Assembly (NCBI GenBank): GCA_905200905.1
Contig: CAJKMA010000061.1
Span: 1-15,612 of the forward strand
From: an uncultured Bacillota bacterium
Lineage (GTDB): Bacteria > Bacillota > Clostridia > Lachnospirales > Lachnospiraceae
Reading direction: 5' to 3'
DNA: 15,612 bases
In this document: one piece after another, positions 1-6,895 of the stretch
How the letters are laid out: the number at the start of each line of letters is the position of its first letter
Position numbering within the stretch: the stretch's first letter is position 1
The notes under the pieces: generated by a model
Databases searched by the model: none
What the model was told of the DNA's origin: nothing
Seen by the model: the letters and a program-made list of their open reading frames with translations, nothing else
Position numbers and translations under genes: made by a program

Positions 1-311
1 GCAACTTTCATCCGACTACGGTAAGCAGATGCAATATCAGGTACTTCCACCGCAACATCGCCTGTAATCTTACTTACACATGCCAGTCTCCAGCCGCCCT
101 GATATTCTTCGTCAGAAATATGACGGGTTTGGGGAGAATGGAGTTCACCCTCAACTAATTTTACTTTACACTTTCCGCAGGAAGCATTGCCACCACATGG
201 GGCATCAATGGCTACATTGGTGAGACGAGCTACTTCCAACAGATTTTCACCTTCCTGGGCAAAGGTCGTGACATCCTCGCCGCTTTCGAATTTAAAAGTC
301 ACTTTAAACAT
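1..311 (-). CDS. acsV: Corrinoid protein reactivator AcsV (RACo), N-terminal part, truncated by window edge
   Basis: The first 103 residues are visible; the 3' part lies outside the window. The fragment is a plant-type [2Fe-2S] ferredoxin domain with cysteines at 39, 45, 48 and 78 (C-x5-C-x2-C-x29-C) around the segment CGGNASCGKC. In the family this domain precedes a linker and a large ASKHA-type ATPase domain (DUF4445). Such proteins use ATP to reduce the inactive Co(II) corrinoid of the corrinoid iron-sulfur protein back to Co(I). The position just downstream of acsD, acsC and acsE is the usual place for acsV and makes this much more likely than an ordinary ferredoxin. The ATG at 311-309 begins the conserved MFKVTFKF beta strand; an AAAGG-like ribosome site lies about 13 bases upstream. 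The spacer to acsE (79 bases) contains a hairpin. The ASKHA domain cannot be confirmed here. Confidence 0.85.
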   Translation of the reverse strand, partial: MFKVTFKFESGEDVTTFAQEGENLLEVARLTNVAIDAPCGGNASCGKCKVKLVEGELHSPQTRHISDEEYQGGWRLACVSKITGDVAVEVPDIASAYRSRMKV

Positions 312-342
312 AGAAACTCTGCCTTTCTCTGCTTTTTATACA

Positions 343-366
343 GGCTGCTACAAAATTGCAGCAGCC
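343..366 (-). other. Intercistronic hairpin between acsE and acsV
   Basis: GGCTGCT and AGCAGCC form a GC-rich stem that can extend inward to about 11 pairs with one G:U. On the minus strand it follows the acsE stop by about 25 bases and is not followed by a U tract, so it looks like an mRNA-processing or stabilising hairpin more than a terminator. Confidence 0.5.
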
Positions 367-390
367 TTTCATAAATTGTCTTGTATAAAA

Positions 391-1176
391 TTAAATTTCC
401 AGATAAGAATCTGCATATAATGTATTGTTTTTGAATACATCACAAGATTTAATGGTTTCCATCAGTCTTAAATCACATGGATTTACGATTGCGGATGTAA
501 GACCCTGCATCATGCACATAGCTACTAAAGCAGAATCCATAATTGGACGGATATGTTTTGGCATACCGTTGGAGTTATTGGAAAGACCACCTGTAGAATT
601 CAGTCCCATATCACTGAACATCTTGATTGCTTCCAGAACTTCCATCTGTTTGTCCTGCATACCTTTTACAACCAGGAATAATGGGTCAAACCATAAATCA
701 GTTGGTTCCATACCTAACATCATACCCCTTTCCAGCATGTTCTGGCAGTGCATCATACGTTCATCATTGTCTGCTGCAATACCTTCTGCGGAGCAAAGAG
801 CAATAACGATTGCATCGTTTGCTGCTGCAAGGTCGATGTTTTCAATTCTTCCGCCTGCATCTGCAGAGTTTACGATTGGTTTTCCTTTGCTTCTGTTATA
901 TACGGAGATACCAGCTTCAATTGCTTTTTTGTTAGCTGTATCCAGAGCCAATGGAACGTTGTCAAAGTTAGACTGAATCAACTGAACAGCCCATTTCATC
1001 AAATCTTCTCCATCGTTTTCAGCAGGTCCGATATTTACATCCAGATAAGTTGCACCAGCATCTAACTGTTCTTTTGCACGTTTTAAAATTGGTTCTGGAT
1101 CACGCTCAGCCATTGCTCTACGGATTGCTGGGGAAATACAGTGAATTCTTTCACCAATTGTAACAAATTTAGCCAT
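391..1176 (-). CDS. acsE: Methyltetrahydrofolate:corrinoid/iron-sulfur protein methyltransferase AcsE
   Basis: A 261-residue cytoplasmic TIM-barrel methyltransferase of the pterin-binding family, about the size of the characterised Moorella enzyme (MeTr). It transfers the methyl group of 5-methyl-H4folate to the Co(I) corrinoid of the AcsCD protein. The sequence shows the N-terminal IGERIH segment, the DVNIGP motif (46-51), Asp79 in ALDT, Asn103 in IVNS, Asp164 in WFDP and Asn200 in GLSNN. The last four correspond by alignment from memory to the pterin-binding Asp75, Asn96, Asp160 and Asn199 of MeTr. The start at 1176 is preceded by AAAGGAG at about 8 bases. It lies 214 bases after acsC, across a structured spacer, and 79 bases before acsV. 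It is full length with no anomaly seen. Confidence 0.95.
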   Translation of the reverse strand: MAKFVTIGERIHCISPAIRRAMAERDPEPILKRAKEQLDAGATYLDVNIGPAENDGEDLMKWAVQLIQSNFDNVPLALDTANKKAIEAGISVYNRSKGKPIVNSADAGGRIENIDLAAANDAIVIALCSAEGIAADNDERMMHCQNMLERGMMLGMEPTDLWFDPLFLVVKGMQDKQMEVLEAIKMFSDMGLNSTGGLSNNSNGMPKHIRPIMDSALVAMCMMQGLTSAIVNPCDLRLMETIKSCDVFKNNTLYADSYLEI

Positions 1177-1390
1177 AATAGTTCTCCTTTTACTATATAT
1201 ATAATTTTTTTACACCTTTTTTCACTCTATTCATTTGATACCTTCCCCACTGCCAATTAAATTTGGGGGAAGTTGGGAAATGAAAAAGAGATGTGTGAGA
1301 ATATCCGGCCCGCATAAAGCGGACCGGCTTCTTCATATGTACAGTTTTCACTGTAGCATTACACAGCCTGCCATAGCTGTTATACAAACA
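1177..1390 (-). promoter_or_regulatory. Structured acsC-acsE intergenic spacer, no gene seen
   Basis: This 214-base spacer holds several inverted repeats. The strongest is CCGGTCCGC / GCGGGCCGG (minus strand, 1327-1305) with a 5-base loop and one G:U. Another is CTTCCCC / GGGGAAG at 1272-1242. Weaker ones are ACAG/CTGT at 1341-1354 and ACAGC/GCTGT at 1363-1380. None has an immediate U tract, so they look like intercistronic stabilising or processing hairpins that could give acsDC a different message level from acsE. I found no convincing promoter in front of acsE. A 64-codon open frame here has no family resemblance and is not called. Confidence 0.5.
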
Positions 1391-2737
1391 TTAAGCAGTT
1401 AAATCTTTTAAGAATTTTACTAACTGTACAGCTTCCATAGGTCCTACAATGATTTCCCATCCTGGAAGTTTTGCTTCGATATCACCTTTTAATACGGCAA
1501 CTTTTCCTGGAATAACCAGTTTTCTGGATTTTACTTTACCTTCTACGTTTTCCTGAATGTATTTTGCAACAGATGCAGAAGATAATTTACCAGCAGCCCA
1601 AGCTGTTAATACAGAAAGTCCGCCTGCATCAGAGATGATCAGGTTACATGGAACACCGGAACGTTCCAATTCACCGGATACTACGAAGTAAGTAAGAGCA
1701 AAGTCTACAGTTGTCAGGCAAACAGAGTTTTCATCAGCACCATTTAATGCATATACGCCTGGTTCCACTTTCATTGGCTTCTGTGGGTCTGTAAATACGT
1801 TCTGTCTTAAACCGAATAATGGAAGAGCTTCTGCATAATCCAGAGTTTCCATAACAACGATAGAACCATATTTCATTGTGAACAGAGAAGCAAGAGCCTG
1901 CTGTAAGTTTCTGTCACCATGAGCCAGTACTGCTGTATTAACGATAGTAGGATATCCAAAAGTTCTATCCTGATCTTTTAATGCAGCACGACGAATCTGA
2001 ACAGCGTTTGCATATGCTTCTTTAATAGAAGCACCTGTAGCATCAATTACCAGGTTTTTATTTCCTGCTTTTTCTAATGCAGCTACAGTATCATAAACTT
2101 CGTTTAAGTCAGCACCTGATACACCGAGAACAACACCTGCTGCTTTTGCAACTTCGTTCATTTCAGCGTAATTTGCTGCTGTAGCACCATTTAATACTGG
2201 TTTGCCATCTTTGCATACTTCCAGAGCTGCTTTTGCAACTTCTACATCTTTACATCCAAGAACTAAAGTTCTTCCTGTAGCTGCTGCTTTTTTAACCATT
2301 TCTACGTAGCGGTCTTTGTCTGCACCTTCTCTAAAGTTTACATATACCATTTCTACGTACATTCTTTCACCGATACGGTCATAATCAACTTTCTGAAGTT
2401 CAGCAAGTTTTGCATCTACTGCTGCATCATCCATATCTGTGCAAACAGCTACTGCATATCTTGTCTTGCTGACAAAAGTTTTCTCATGTCTGTATAAAAC
2501 AGTTTCACCACCTAAGGTGTACTCGTTTTCACCAGCACCAACTTTGATTGTCTTCATTGGCGGAGCGGTAGCCTCGGATAATTCAGCCAGTGCATCCTCA
2601 GACATATGAGGGCATTTGGAAATTTCCAGTGCACCCTGAGCAACTTTCATAGCGAAAGCCATACATGTAGGGCATCCGCACTCTTTACAGTTTTTCTTTG
2701 GTGTCATTTTAAAGATTTGAATACCTGTTAAAGCCAT
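1391..2737 (-). CDS. acsC: Corrinoid/iron-sulfur protein large subunit AcsC
   Basis: The 448-residue large (gamma) subunit of the corrinoid iron-sulfur protein, which carries the methyl group between AcsE and the acetyl-CoA synthase AcsB. The N-terminal domain has the [4Fe-4S] ligands Cys17, Cys20, Cys25 and Cys42 (segment CKECGCPTC, then KCP), the same spacing as in the structurally known protein. The cluster reduces the cobalt during reactivation. The middle part is a TIM-barrel-like region. The C-terminal region (about 320-448, including GGLSVLTAWAAGK) matches the Rossmann-like corrinoid-binding domain. The gene starts at an ATG about 10 bases after GGAGG and only 25 bases after the acsD stop, so the two subunits are surely cotranscribed. 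It is followed by the hairpin-rich spacer. Length is normal and all cluster ligands are present. Confidence 0.96.
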   Translation of the reverse strand: MALTGIQIFKMTPKKNCKECGCPTCMAFAMKVAQGALEISKCPHMSEDALAELSEATAPPMKTIKVGAGENEYTLGGETVLYRHEKTFVSKTRYAVAVCTDMDDAAVDAKLAELQKVDYDRIGERMYVEMVYVNFREGADKDRYVEMVKKAAATGRTLVLGCKDVEVAKAALEVCKDGKPVLNGATAANYAEMNEVAKAAGVVLGVSGADLNEVYDTVAALEKAGNKNLVIDATGASIKEAYANAVQIRRAALKDQDRTFGYPTIVNTAVLAHGDRNLQQALASLFTMKYGSIVVMETLDYAEALPLFGLRQNVFTDPQKPMKVEPGVYALNGADENSVCLTTVDFALTYFVVSGELERSGVPCNLIISDAGGLSVLTAWAAGKLSSASVAKYIQENVEGKVKSRKLVIPGKVAVLKGDIEAKLPGWEIIVGPMEAVQLVKFLKDLTA

Positions 2738-2762
2738 TTGTTTAAATCCTCCTGTTCTACGA

Positions 2763-3701
2763 TTACATTAATTCTTTAATCATTTTTGAGATAGTTGCAA
2801 CGGACTGAGGATGTTTCAAAATAACAGCATCAGAACCAGATGCCAGTACAGCTGCTGCTGTCTGAACTTCCATACTGATACCTCTGTCTTCCAGAGCTCC
2901 CCATTCAGGCATATCTTCTTCAGAAGCCATAGCTTCTTTTACACTCCAGGATTCATCAGCTACCGTTGTGATGATCGGCATCTGCAGCATATTATCATTC
3001 TGAGATAATGCAGCACCTTTGATACGGTCCATAGTGGAAACAACGTATTCAAATCCGTAACCTACAGCAGCAGAACCAACGTTCATAACGATGTCCTGAG
3101 CTTTCACACCTAACTGTGTCATTACAACATTTAACTGTTTTGCAAGGTTGATATCAACAGCAGACTCAGCACCAACCTTCTGGTTGTAAGCAAGACCTGC
3201 AGCAGCACCAACTGCTTTGTAGTTTTCTTCTCTTGCAGAAAGAACTAAAGCGTTTTTACCCTGTAATGCTTCAGCAACTTTTGGAAGCAGTTCAGAGTCT
3301 TTCTCTACGTTCTTGCATCCCTCTACTACTAATGGGCAAGTAACAGCTTCAGCAACTTCTTTAACAATGGCAATCAATTCTTCAACAGATTTGTTTTCTC
3401 CGTTTGGATCTCCGCCTTCCAAACGTAAGCATACAAAATCTGCACCTTCCATAGCTTCTGCTTTTTTAGCAATATCTGCCATGGATTCAGCACCAGCGTA
3501 ATATGCCTGGATACCAGGAATATTAGCAAGACCCATATCGGAAATTTCCACACCTACTTTTGGTGCATTTTCCATTGGAGCGTCAAAAGTATAGAAAGGA
3601 AATGTACATTCTCCTCCTAACTTAATAGCTTTGTCCCCGCATCCAATTTCAACTGTGTTAATGTTTGCATTGAATTTCTGTGGTTTCTGATTAAACGGCA
3701 T
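2763..3701 (-). CDS. acsD: Corrinoid/iron-sulfur protein small subunit AcsD
   Basis: The 312-residue small (beta) subunit of the corrinoid iron-sulfur protein, a TIM-barrel partner of AcsC that helps enclose the corrinoid at the subunit interface. It is recognised by overall similarity to the family, for example the early EIGCGDKAIKLGGE segment, the VCLRLEGGDPNG stretch and the NVGSAAVGYGFEYV region, and by its place directly before acsC. The ATG at 3701 has a strong AAGGAGG site at 9 bases. It is the first gene of its own transcription unit: a near-consensus promoter and a 5' hairpin lie immediately upstream, separated from acsB by a 239-base gap. It is full length with no anomaly seen. Confidence 0.95.
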   Translation of the reverse strand: MPFNQKPQKFNANINTVEIGCGDKAIKLGGECTFPFYTFDAPMENAPKVGVEISDMGLANIPGIQAYYAGAESMADIAKKAEAMEGADFVCLRLEGGDPNGENKSVEELIAIVKEVAEAVTCPLVVEGCKNVEKDSELLPKVAEALQGKNALVLSAREENYKAVGAAAGLAYNQKVGAESAVDINLAKQLNVVMTQLGVKAQDIVMNVGSAAVGYGFEYVVSTMDRIKGAALSQNDNMLQMPIITTVADESWSVKEAMASEEDMPEWGALEDRGISMEVQTAAAVLASGSDAVILKHPQSVATISKMIKELM

Positions 3702-3732
3702 TTCAGTTAGCCTCCTTCATATTTTTTATAAA

Positions 3733-3764
3733 CGGCAAACACTTATGGCAATCCGCATTTGCCG
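3733..3764 (-). promoter_or_regulatory. 5' leader stem-loop of the acsDC transcript with an alternative fold
   Basis: On the minus strand CGGCAAA and TTTGCCG form a perfect 7-bp stem beginning at about the predicted +1. The same 5' arm (GGCAA) can instead pair with an internal TTGCC to make a shorter hairpin, so the two folds exclude each other. A hairpin at the extreme 5' end often protects mRNA from decay; a regulatory switch is possible but unproved. Confidence 0.5.
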
Positions 3765-3769
3765 CCTAC

Positions 3770-3799
3770 ATTATACTACATAACAAGAGTTATTGACAA
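3770..3799 (-). promoter_or_regulatory. Near-consensus sigma-A promoter for acsD
   Basis: On the minus strand a -35 TTGTCA (3799-3794, 5 of 6 consensus bases) and a -10 TATAAT (3775-3770, perfect) are separated by 18 bases. The predicted start is near 3763, giving a leader of about 60 bases before the acsD ATG. This indicates that the corrinoid protein genes have independent transcription within the cluster. Confidence 0.8.
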
Positions 3800-3843
3800 G
3801 ATTCCCTAGTATTTTCCATAGAAAAACTTCCCGATAACCTTCT

Positions 3844-3930
3844 AAAAATCTCCTCTTCAAACTGGAGTTTTTCAATCCACTATTGTAAACAGTGGAAACG
3901 GGAGCTCTTCCCATTCGAAAAGATGCTCCC
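3844..3930 (-). terminator. Triple-hairpin acsB 3' region, probable terminator or attenuator
   Basis: Downstream of the acsB stop three hairpins follow in series on the minus strand. They are GGGAGC/GCTCCC with an extended stem (3930-3900), TCCACT/AGTGGA with a 9-base loop (3896-3876), and ACTCC/GGAG with flanking A and T runs (3867-3850, followed by ATTTTT at 3849-3844). Only the last has a U tract and its GC stem is just 4 pairs, so termination is probably partial. The acsD promoter begins about 45 bases further on. Confidence 0.5.
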
Positions 3931-3940
3931 ATTTCATTTT

Positions 3941-6067
3941 TTACATCATTGGTTCCATAGAAAGTGCTGGATGATTCTTTTCTGTTAAGAAAGCAACCAG
4001 TGTTTCAGGATCTGTTGCAATTGTTTCATCACCAATCATATCTGTGAAGTTATCAATTCCATACAGTTCTTTTGCTGTAGCATTTACTCTGTCAGCAACA
4101 AATTCTTTCAGTTCTTTTGGCATCCATACGATACGTTCAATACCGCCTTCTGCTTTCATGAACTTCTTAGAACCGATAAAGTGTTTACCATGTCCCATGA
4201 AGCCTGGTGTCTGAACACCACCACCTGTCATCGAAGCCAGTTCTGGGAAGGTCATTCCAAGAGGAGTCATTCCTGCATATTCACGGTTTGTAATAACAAC
4301 ACCATTGGAGAATGGCTCGATACCACAAATACATTCGAAGCATCCGCAGGATGTCATTGGTTTTTCCATGATGGAGTACAGAGATACATCTTCCAGAGCA
4401 CCCTGAGAGAATTTACGCACTGCTTCGTTTACGTCTTCGTACTCACCGATTCTTTCATCGATTGGTCTTTCTTTTGTGATTACCTGGCAAGGTCCGTTTG
4501 GATCAAGCTCGTTTGTAGCTTTTGCATCCAGCCATGAAACCGCGCCACAAAGTCCCAGACGTTCTGGTGTTACAACACATACGTGAGATGGGGAGAATGC
4601 CTGGCAAAGGATACAGCTGTAATATACATCTACAGATTCATCAGTCAGAGATTTCAGTCTGTCATCACGTTTATTGAAAGTAGGAATTGCTACTTCATGA
4701 CGGATTCTTGTACATTCAGCAGGATCTGTGTAGATCACAACTTCACATTTGTCGACAACAGCATCAAATTCATTCTTAACAGAAGCATATAATACTTCAC
4801 CGATATGTTTGATACGGAATCCTGCATTAAATGCATCTTTGCTGATACGGATACGCTGCATATCACGCTGTCCTGTATGATATACACCTTCGATGCAGTT
4901 AATGTAGTTATGGAATTTACGCTCAATAACTGGCTCGAAGTCTGGCTGCATGTTCTTACCAGCAACTTTCACAACATATGCAATGCTGTTTTTGCTTCCC
5001 AGTTCCATTTCATCTGCTTCTGGTCCCACAACAGTAATCTTATGGTCTTCAATTTCAGAAGCATCTACTGTATGTACTAACTCAGCACAGTCTACGCGGG
5101 AACCATCAAATTCTACCTGCATATCGCCTCTACGAATGATTTCACCTTCAAATGCAGATGCGAAAGCAACAGGAATATCAATGTTTGTGATTTTAATCTT
5201 GATATCACGAGCTTCCAAAGAAGTTGCATTGAATTTGCTTACATCTGTCTGAACGATTAAGCTCTTAGGAACTTCAGATACACCTTCCTGGTTTGTGATT
5301 ACAGGGAATCCAAGTGCAATGGCACCTGCTCCACATGCAACGATTACATCATTCAACGGTGCAAACGCATTAACGAATGCAGGAACACGTTCCATAGTAT
5401 ATTTCATTAAGTTTCCAGCATCACCTGGTGTAATGTTACCAAAGATCAGAGCTGCTCTTAATGCAACAGATACAACATGGATAACAGATGTTACATCTTT
5501 TCCTAATGGAATTACACGTACATTAGCACCAGTCTTCATACCTGCTTCTGCAAGCTGATCAATGACATCGCCTACTAAAGTTACCAGAATACCCTGTGCC
5601 TGATAGCTCTTAACCAAAGCAACTGCATCTTCTGTTGTAGGAGCTTTTCCAAGAATTACAGCAACACCTGGGATATCTCCGGTTACAAGAGGTACACCAA
5701 GTTCACGGATTACAGCATCTGCTAAATGTCCGTAACATGGTTCTTCATATGGAGTTGCACCATCAATATATTTTAAAACTTCGATAAACTCCGCACAAAG
5801 AGCAGTAGCAACACCTGACATAAATACATCATGTGTTCTCATTTCTCTTGTCATAAGTGTTTTTACAACACCTAAAGCTTCTTTTAATTCTCCCAATGTG
5901 CCAACTTTTACACCTGTTACAGCGTAGTAGCAAGGTAAGCTGTAAGCTGTATTCGGGAAGCTGATTGCTTTATCAGCTCCGTGCTGTTCAATGGCAGCAT
6001 TGATTGCGCCTTCTGTTAATCCATAAACAGCGTCATTTCCACTAAATACGGTTTCAAATAATGTCAA
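3941..6067 (-). CDS. acsB: Acetyl-CoA synthase catalytic subunit AcsB
   Basis: The 708-residue alpha subunit of CO dehydrogenase/acetyl-CoA synthase. It condenses CO, the corrinoid-bound methyl group and CoA at the nickel-containing A-cluster. The [4Fe-4S] ligands are Cys485, Cys488, Cys497 and Cys507 (C-x2-C-x8-C-x9-C). The distal-nickel motif Cys574-Gly575-Cys576 sits 89 residues after the first ligand, the same distance as in the Moorella enzyme (506 to 595). The N-terminal domain (about 1-300) that contacts the CO dehydrogenase is present, so this is the full bacterial form and not the short archaeal one. The start is a TTG at 6067, 8 bases after GGAGG; the next in-frame Met is only at residue 72. 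It lies 20 bases after cooC and 239 before acsD. Confidence 0.97.
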   Translation of the reverse strand: MTLFETVFSGNDAVYGLTEGAINAAIEQHGADKAISFPNTAYSLPCYYAVTGVKVGTLGELKEALGVVKTLMTREMRTHDVFMSGVATALCAEFIEVLKYIDGATPYEEPCYGHLADAVIRELGVPLVTGDIPGVAVILGKAPTTEDAVALVKSYQAQGILVTLVGDVIDQLAEAGMKTGANVRVIPLGKDVTSVIHVVSVALRAALIFGNITPGDAGNLMKYTMERVPAFVNAFAPLNDVIVACGAGAIALGFPVITNQEGVSEVPKSLIVQTDVSKFNATSLEARDIKIKITNIDIPVAFASAFEGEIIRRGDMQVEFDGSRVDCAELVHTVDASEIEDHKITVVGPEADEMELGSKNSIAYVVKVAGKNMQPDFEPVIERKFHNYINCIEGVYHTGQRDMQRIRISKDAFNAGFRIKHIGEVLYASVKNEFDAVVDKCEVVIYTDPAECTRIRHEVAIPTFNKRDDRLKSLTDESVDVYYSCILCQAFSPSHVCVVTPERLGLCGAVSWLDAKATNELDPNGPCQVITKERPIDERIGEYEDVNEAVRKFSQGALEDVSLYSIMEKPMTSCGCFECICGIEPFSNGVVITNREYAGMTPLGMTFPELASMTGGGVQTPGFMGHGKHFIGSKKFMKAEGGIERIVWMPKELKEFVADRVNATAKELYGIDNFTDMIGDETIATDPETLVAFLTEKNHPALSMEPMM

Positions 6068-6075
6068 TGTTTTTT

Positions 6076-6081
6076 CCTCCT
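6076..6081 (-). promoter_or_regulatory. Ribosome binding site fixing the TTG start of acsB
   Basis: AGGAGG lies 8 bases upstream of TTG at 6067-6065. No in-frame ATG or GTG occurs between this site and residue 72, and the intervening residues include conserved N-terminal sequence, so the rare TTG start is well supported. Confidence 0.8.
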
Positions 6082-6087
6082 AACATA

Positions 6088-6855
6088 TCATAATCCTTCA
6101 TCGATTATAGATTTGATTTTTGTGATTTCTTCTTTCACTGTGTTGCTGAAATCATAAGGGGACTGCCCCTGACGGTCAGCATCAATAACCTCTGTGTTGT
6201 AATGAATGAAACCTAACAGGTCCTCAGCAGGAATTTTGTTTCTTACAAAAGCCTCATCTTCTTCATTGCGCACCTTATTTGCCACAACACGTACCTGTTT
6301 TACGCCTAAATCCTTTGCGAGGCGTTTCACATTCTTGTAAGTCTGTACACTCCTTGCACCAGGCTCAATCACCACAATGAACTGATCCATGGATTCAGTA
6401 GTTCCTCTTCCTAAATGCTCCAGGCCTGCCTCCATATCCAAAATCACCACATCGTCTCTGTGAAGCACCAGATTACTGATGATTCTACGAAGCATCACAT
6501 GCTCCGGACAAACACATCCGCCTCCTCCAGTTTCCACAGTTCCTAACACCAGAAGTCTGACTCCGTTTACCATTTTTGAATAGGTATCTGGAATGTCACT
6601 CACCTTAGGATTCAAGGTATAAAACTGATTATCTGCCCCAGCTCCCGTTCTCTCTTCTATTAATTTTCTCATTTTTGTAATAGGAATAATAGAATCCAGG
6701 GTTTCCTCATCAAATCCAAGAGCCAGTCCCAGATTGGCATCCGGGTCTACATCCGCAGCAAGCACATGCTTTCCTTCATCTGCATACAATCTGGCAAGGG
6801 TTGCTGCAAAGGTGGTTTTTCCTACGCCGCCTTTCCCTGTAACTGCTATTTTCAT
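6088..6855 (-). CDS. cooC: CO dehydrogenase nickel-insertion ATPase CooC
   Basis: A 255-residue MinD/ParA-type ATPase with the deviant P-loop GKGGVGKTT (7-15), the DVDPDANL switch segment (35-42) and the metal-binding CxC motif Cys114-Val-Cys116 seen in CooC proteins, where a dimer binds one nickel or zinc between the subunits. In the family it uses ATP hydrolysis to mature the nickel-iron-sulfur C-cluster of CO dehydrogenase. The position between acsA and acsB fits this. I chose the ATG at 6855 because AAAGG lies 8 bases upstream; an in-frame GTG three codons earlier would overlap the ribosome site. It starts 40 bases after the acsA stop and ends 20 bases before the acsB start, so the three genes form one unit. 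Whether it serves AcsA, AcsB or both cannot be read from the sequence. Confidence 0.92.
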   Translation of the reverse strand: MKIAVTGKGGVGKTTFAATLARLYADEGKHVLAADVDPDANLGLALGFDEETLDSIIPITKMRKLIEERTGAGADNQFYTLNPKVSDIPDTYSKMVNGVRLLVLGTVETGGGGCVCPEHVMLRRIISNLVLHRDDVVILDMEAGLEHLGRGTTESMDQFIVVIEPGARSVQTYKNVKRLAKDLGVKQVRVVANKVRNEEDEAFVRNKIPAEDLLGFIHYNTEVIDADRQGQSPYDFSNTVKEEITKIKSIIDEGL

Positions 6856-6895
6856 GTCATTCACCTTTCTAGAGTTATTTCAGTGTCCTCAAAGA

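Noticed and set aside
425..976. Long plus-strand open frame opposite acsE
   Set aside because: It is antisense to a clearly conserved gene, with no ribosome site or family resemblance. The same applies to the other plus-strand frames opposite acsD, acsB, acsA, metF, gpsA and der.
1193..1387. 64-codon minus-strand open frame between acsC and acsE
   Set aside because: It overlaps the hairpin-rich spacer, has no clear ribosome site and no recognisable protein character.
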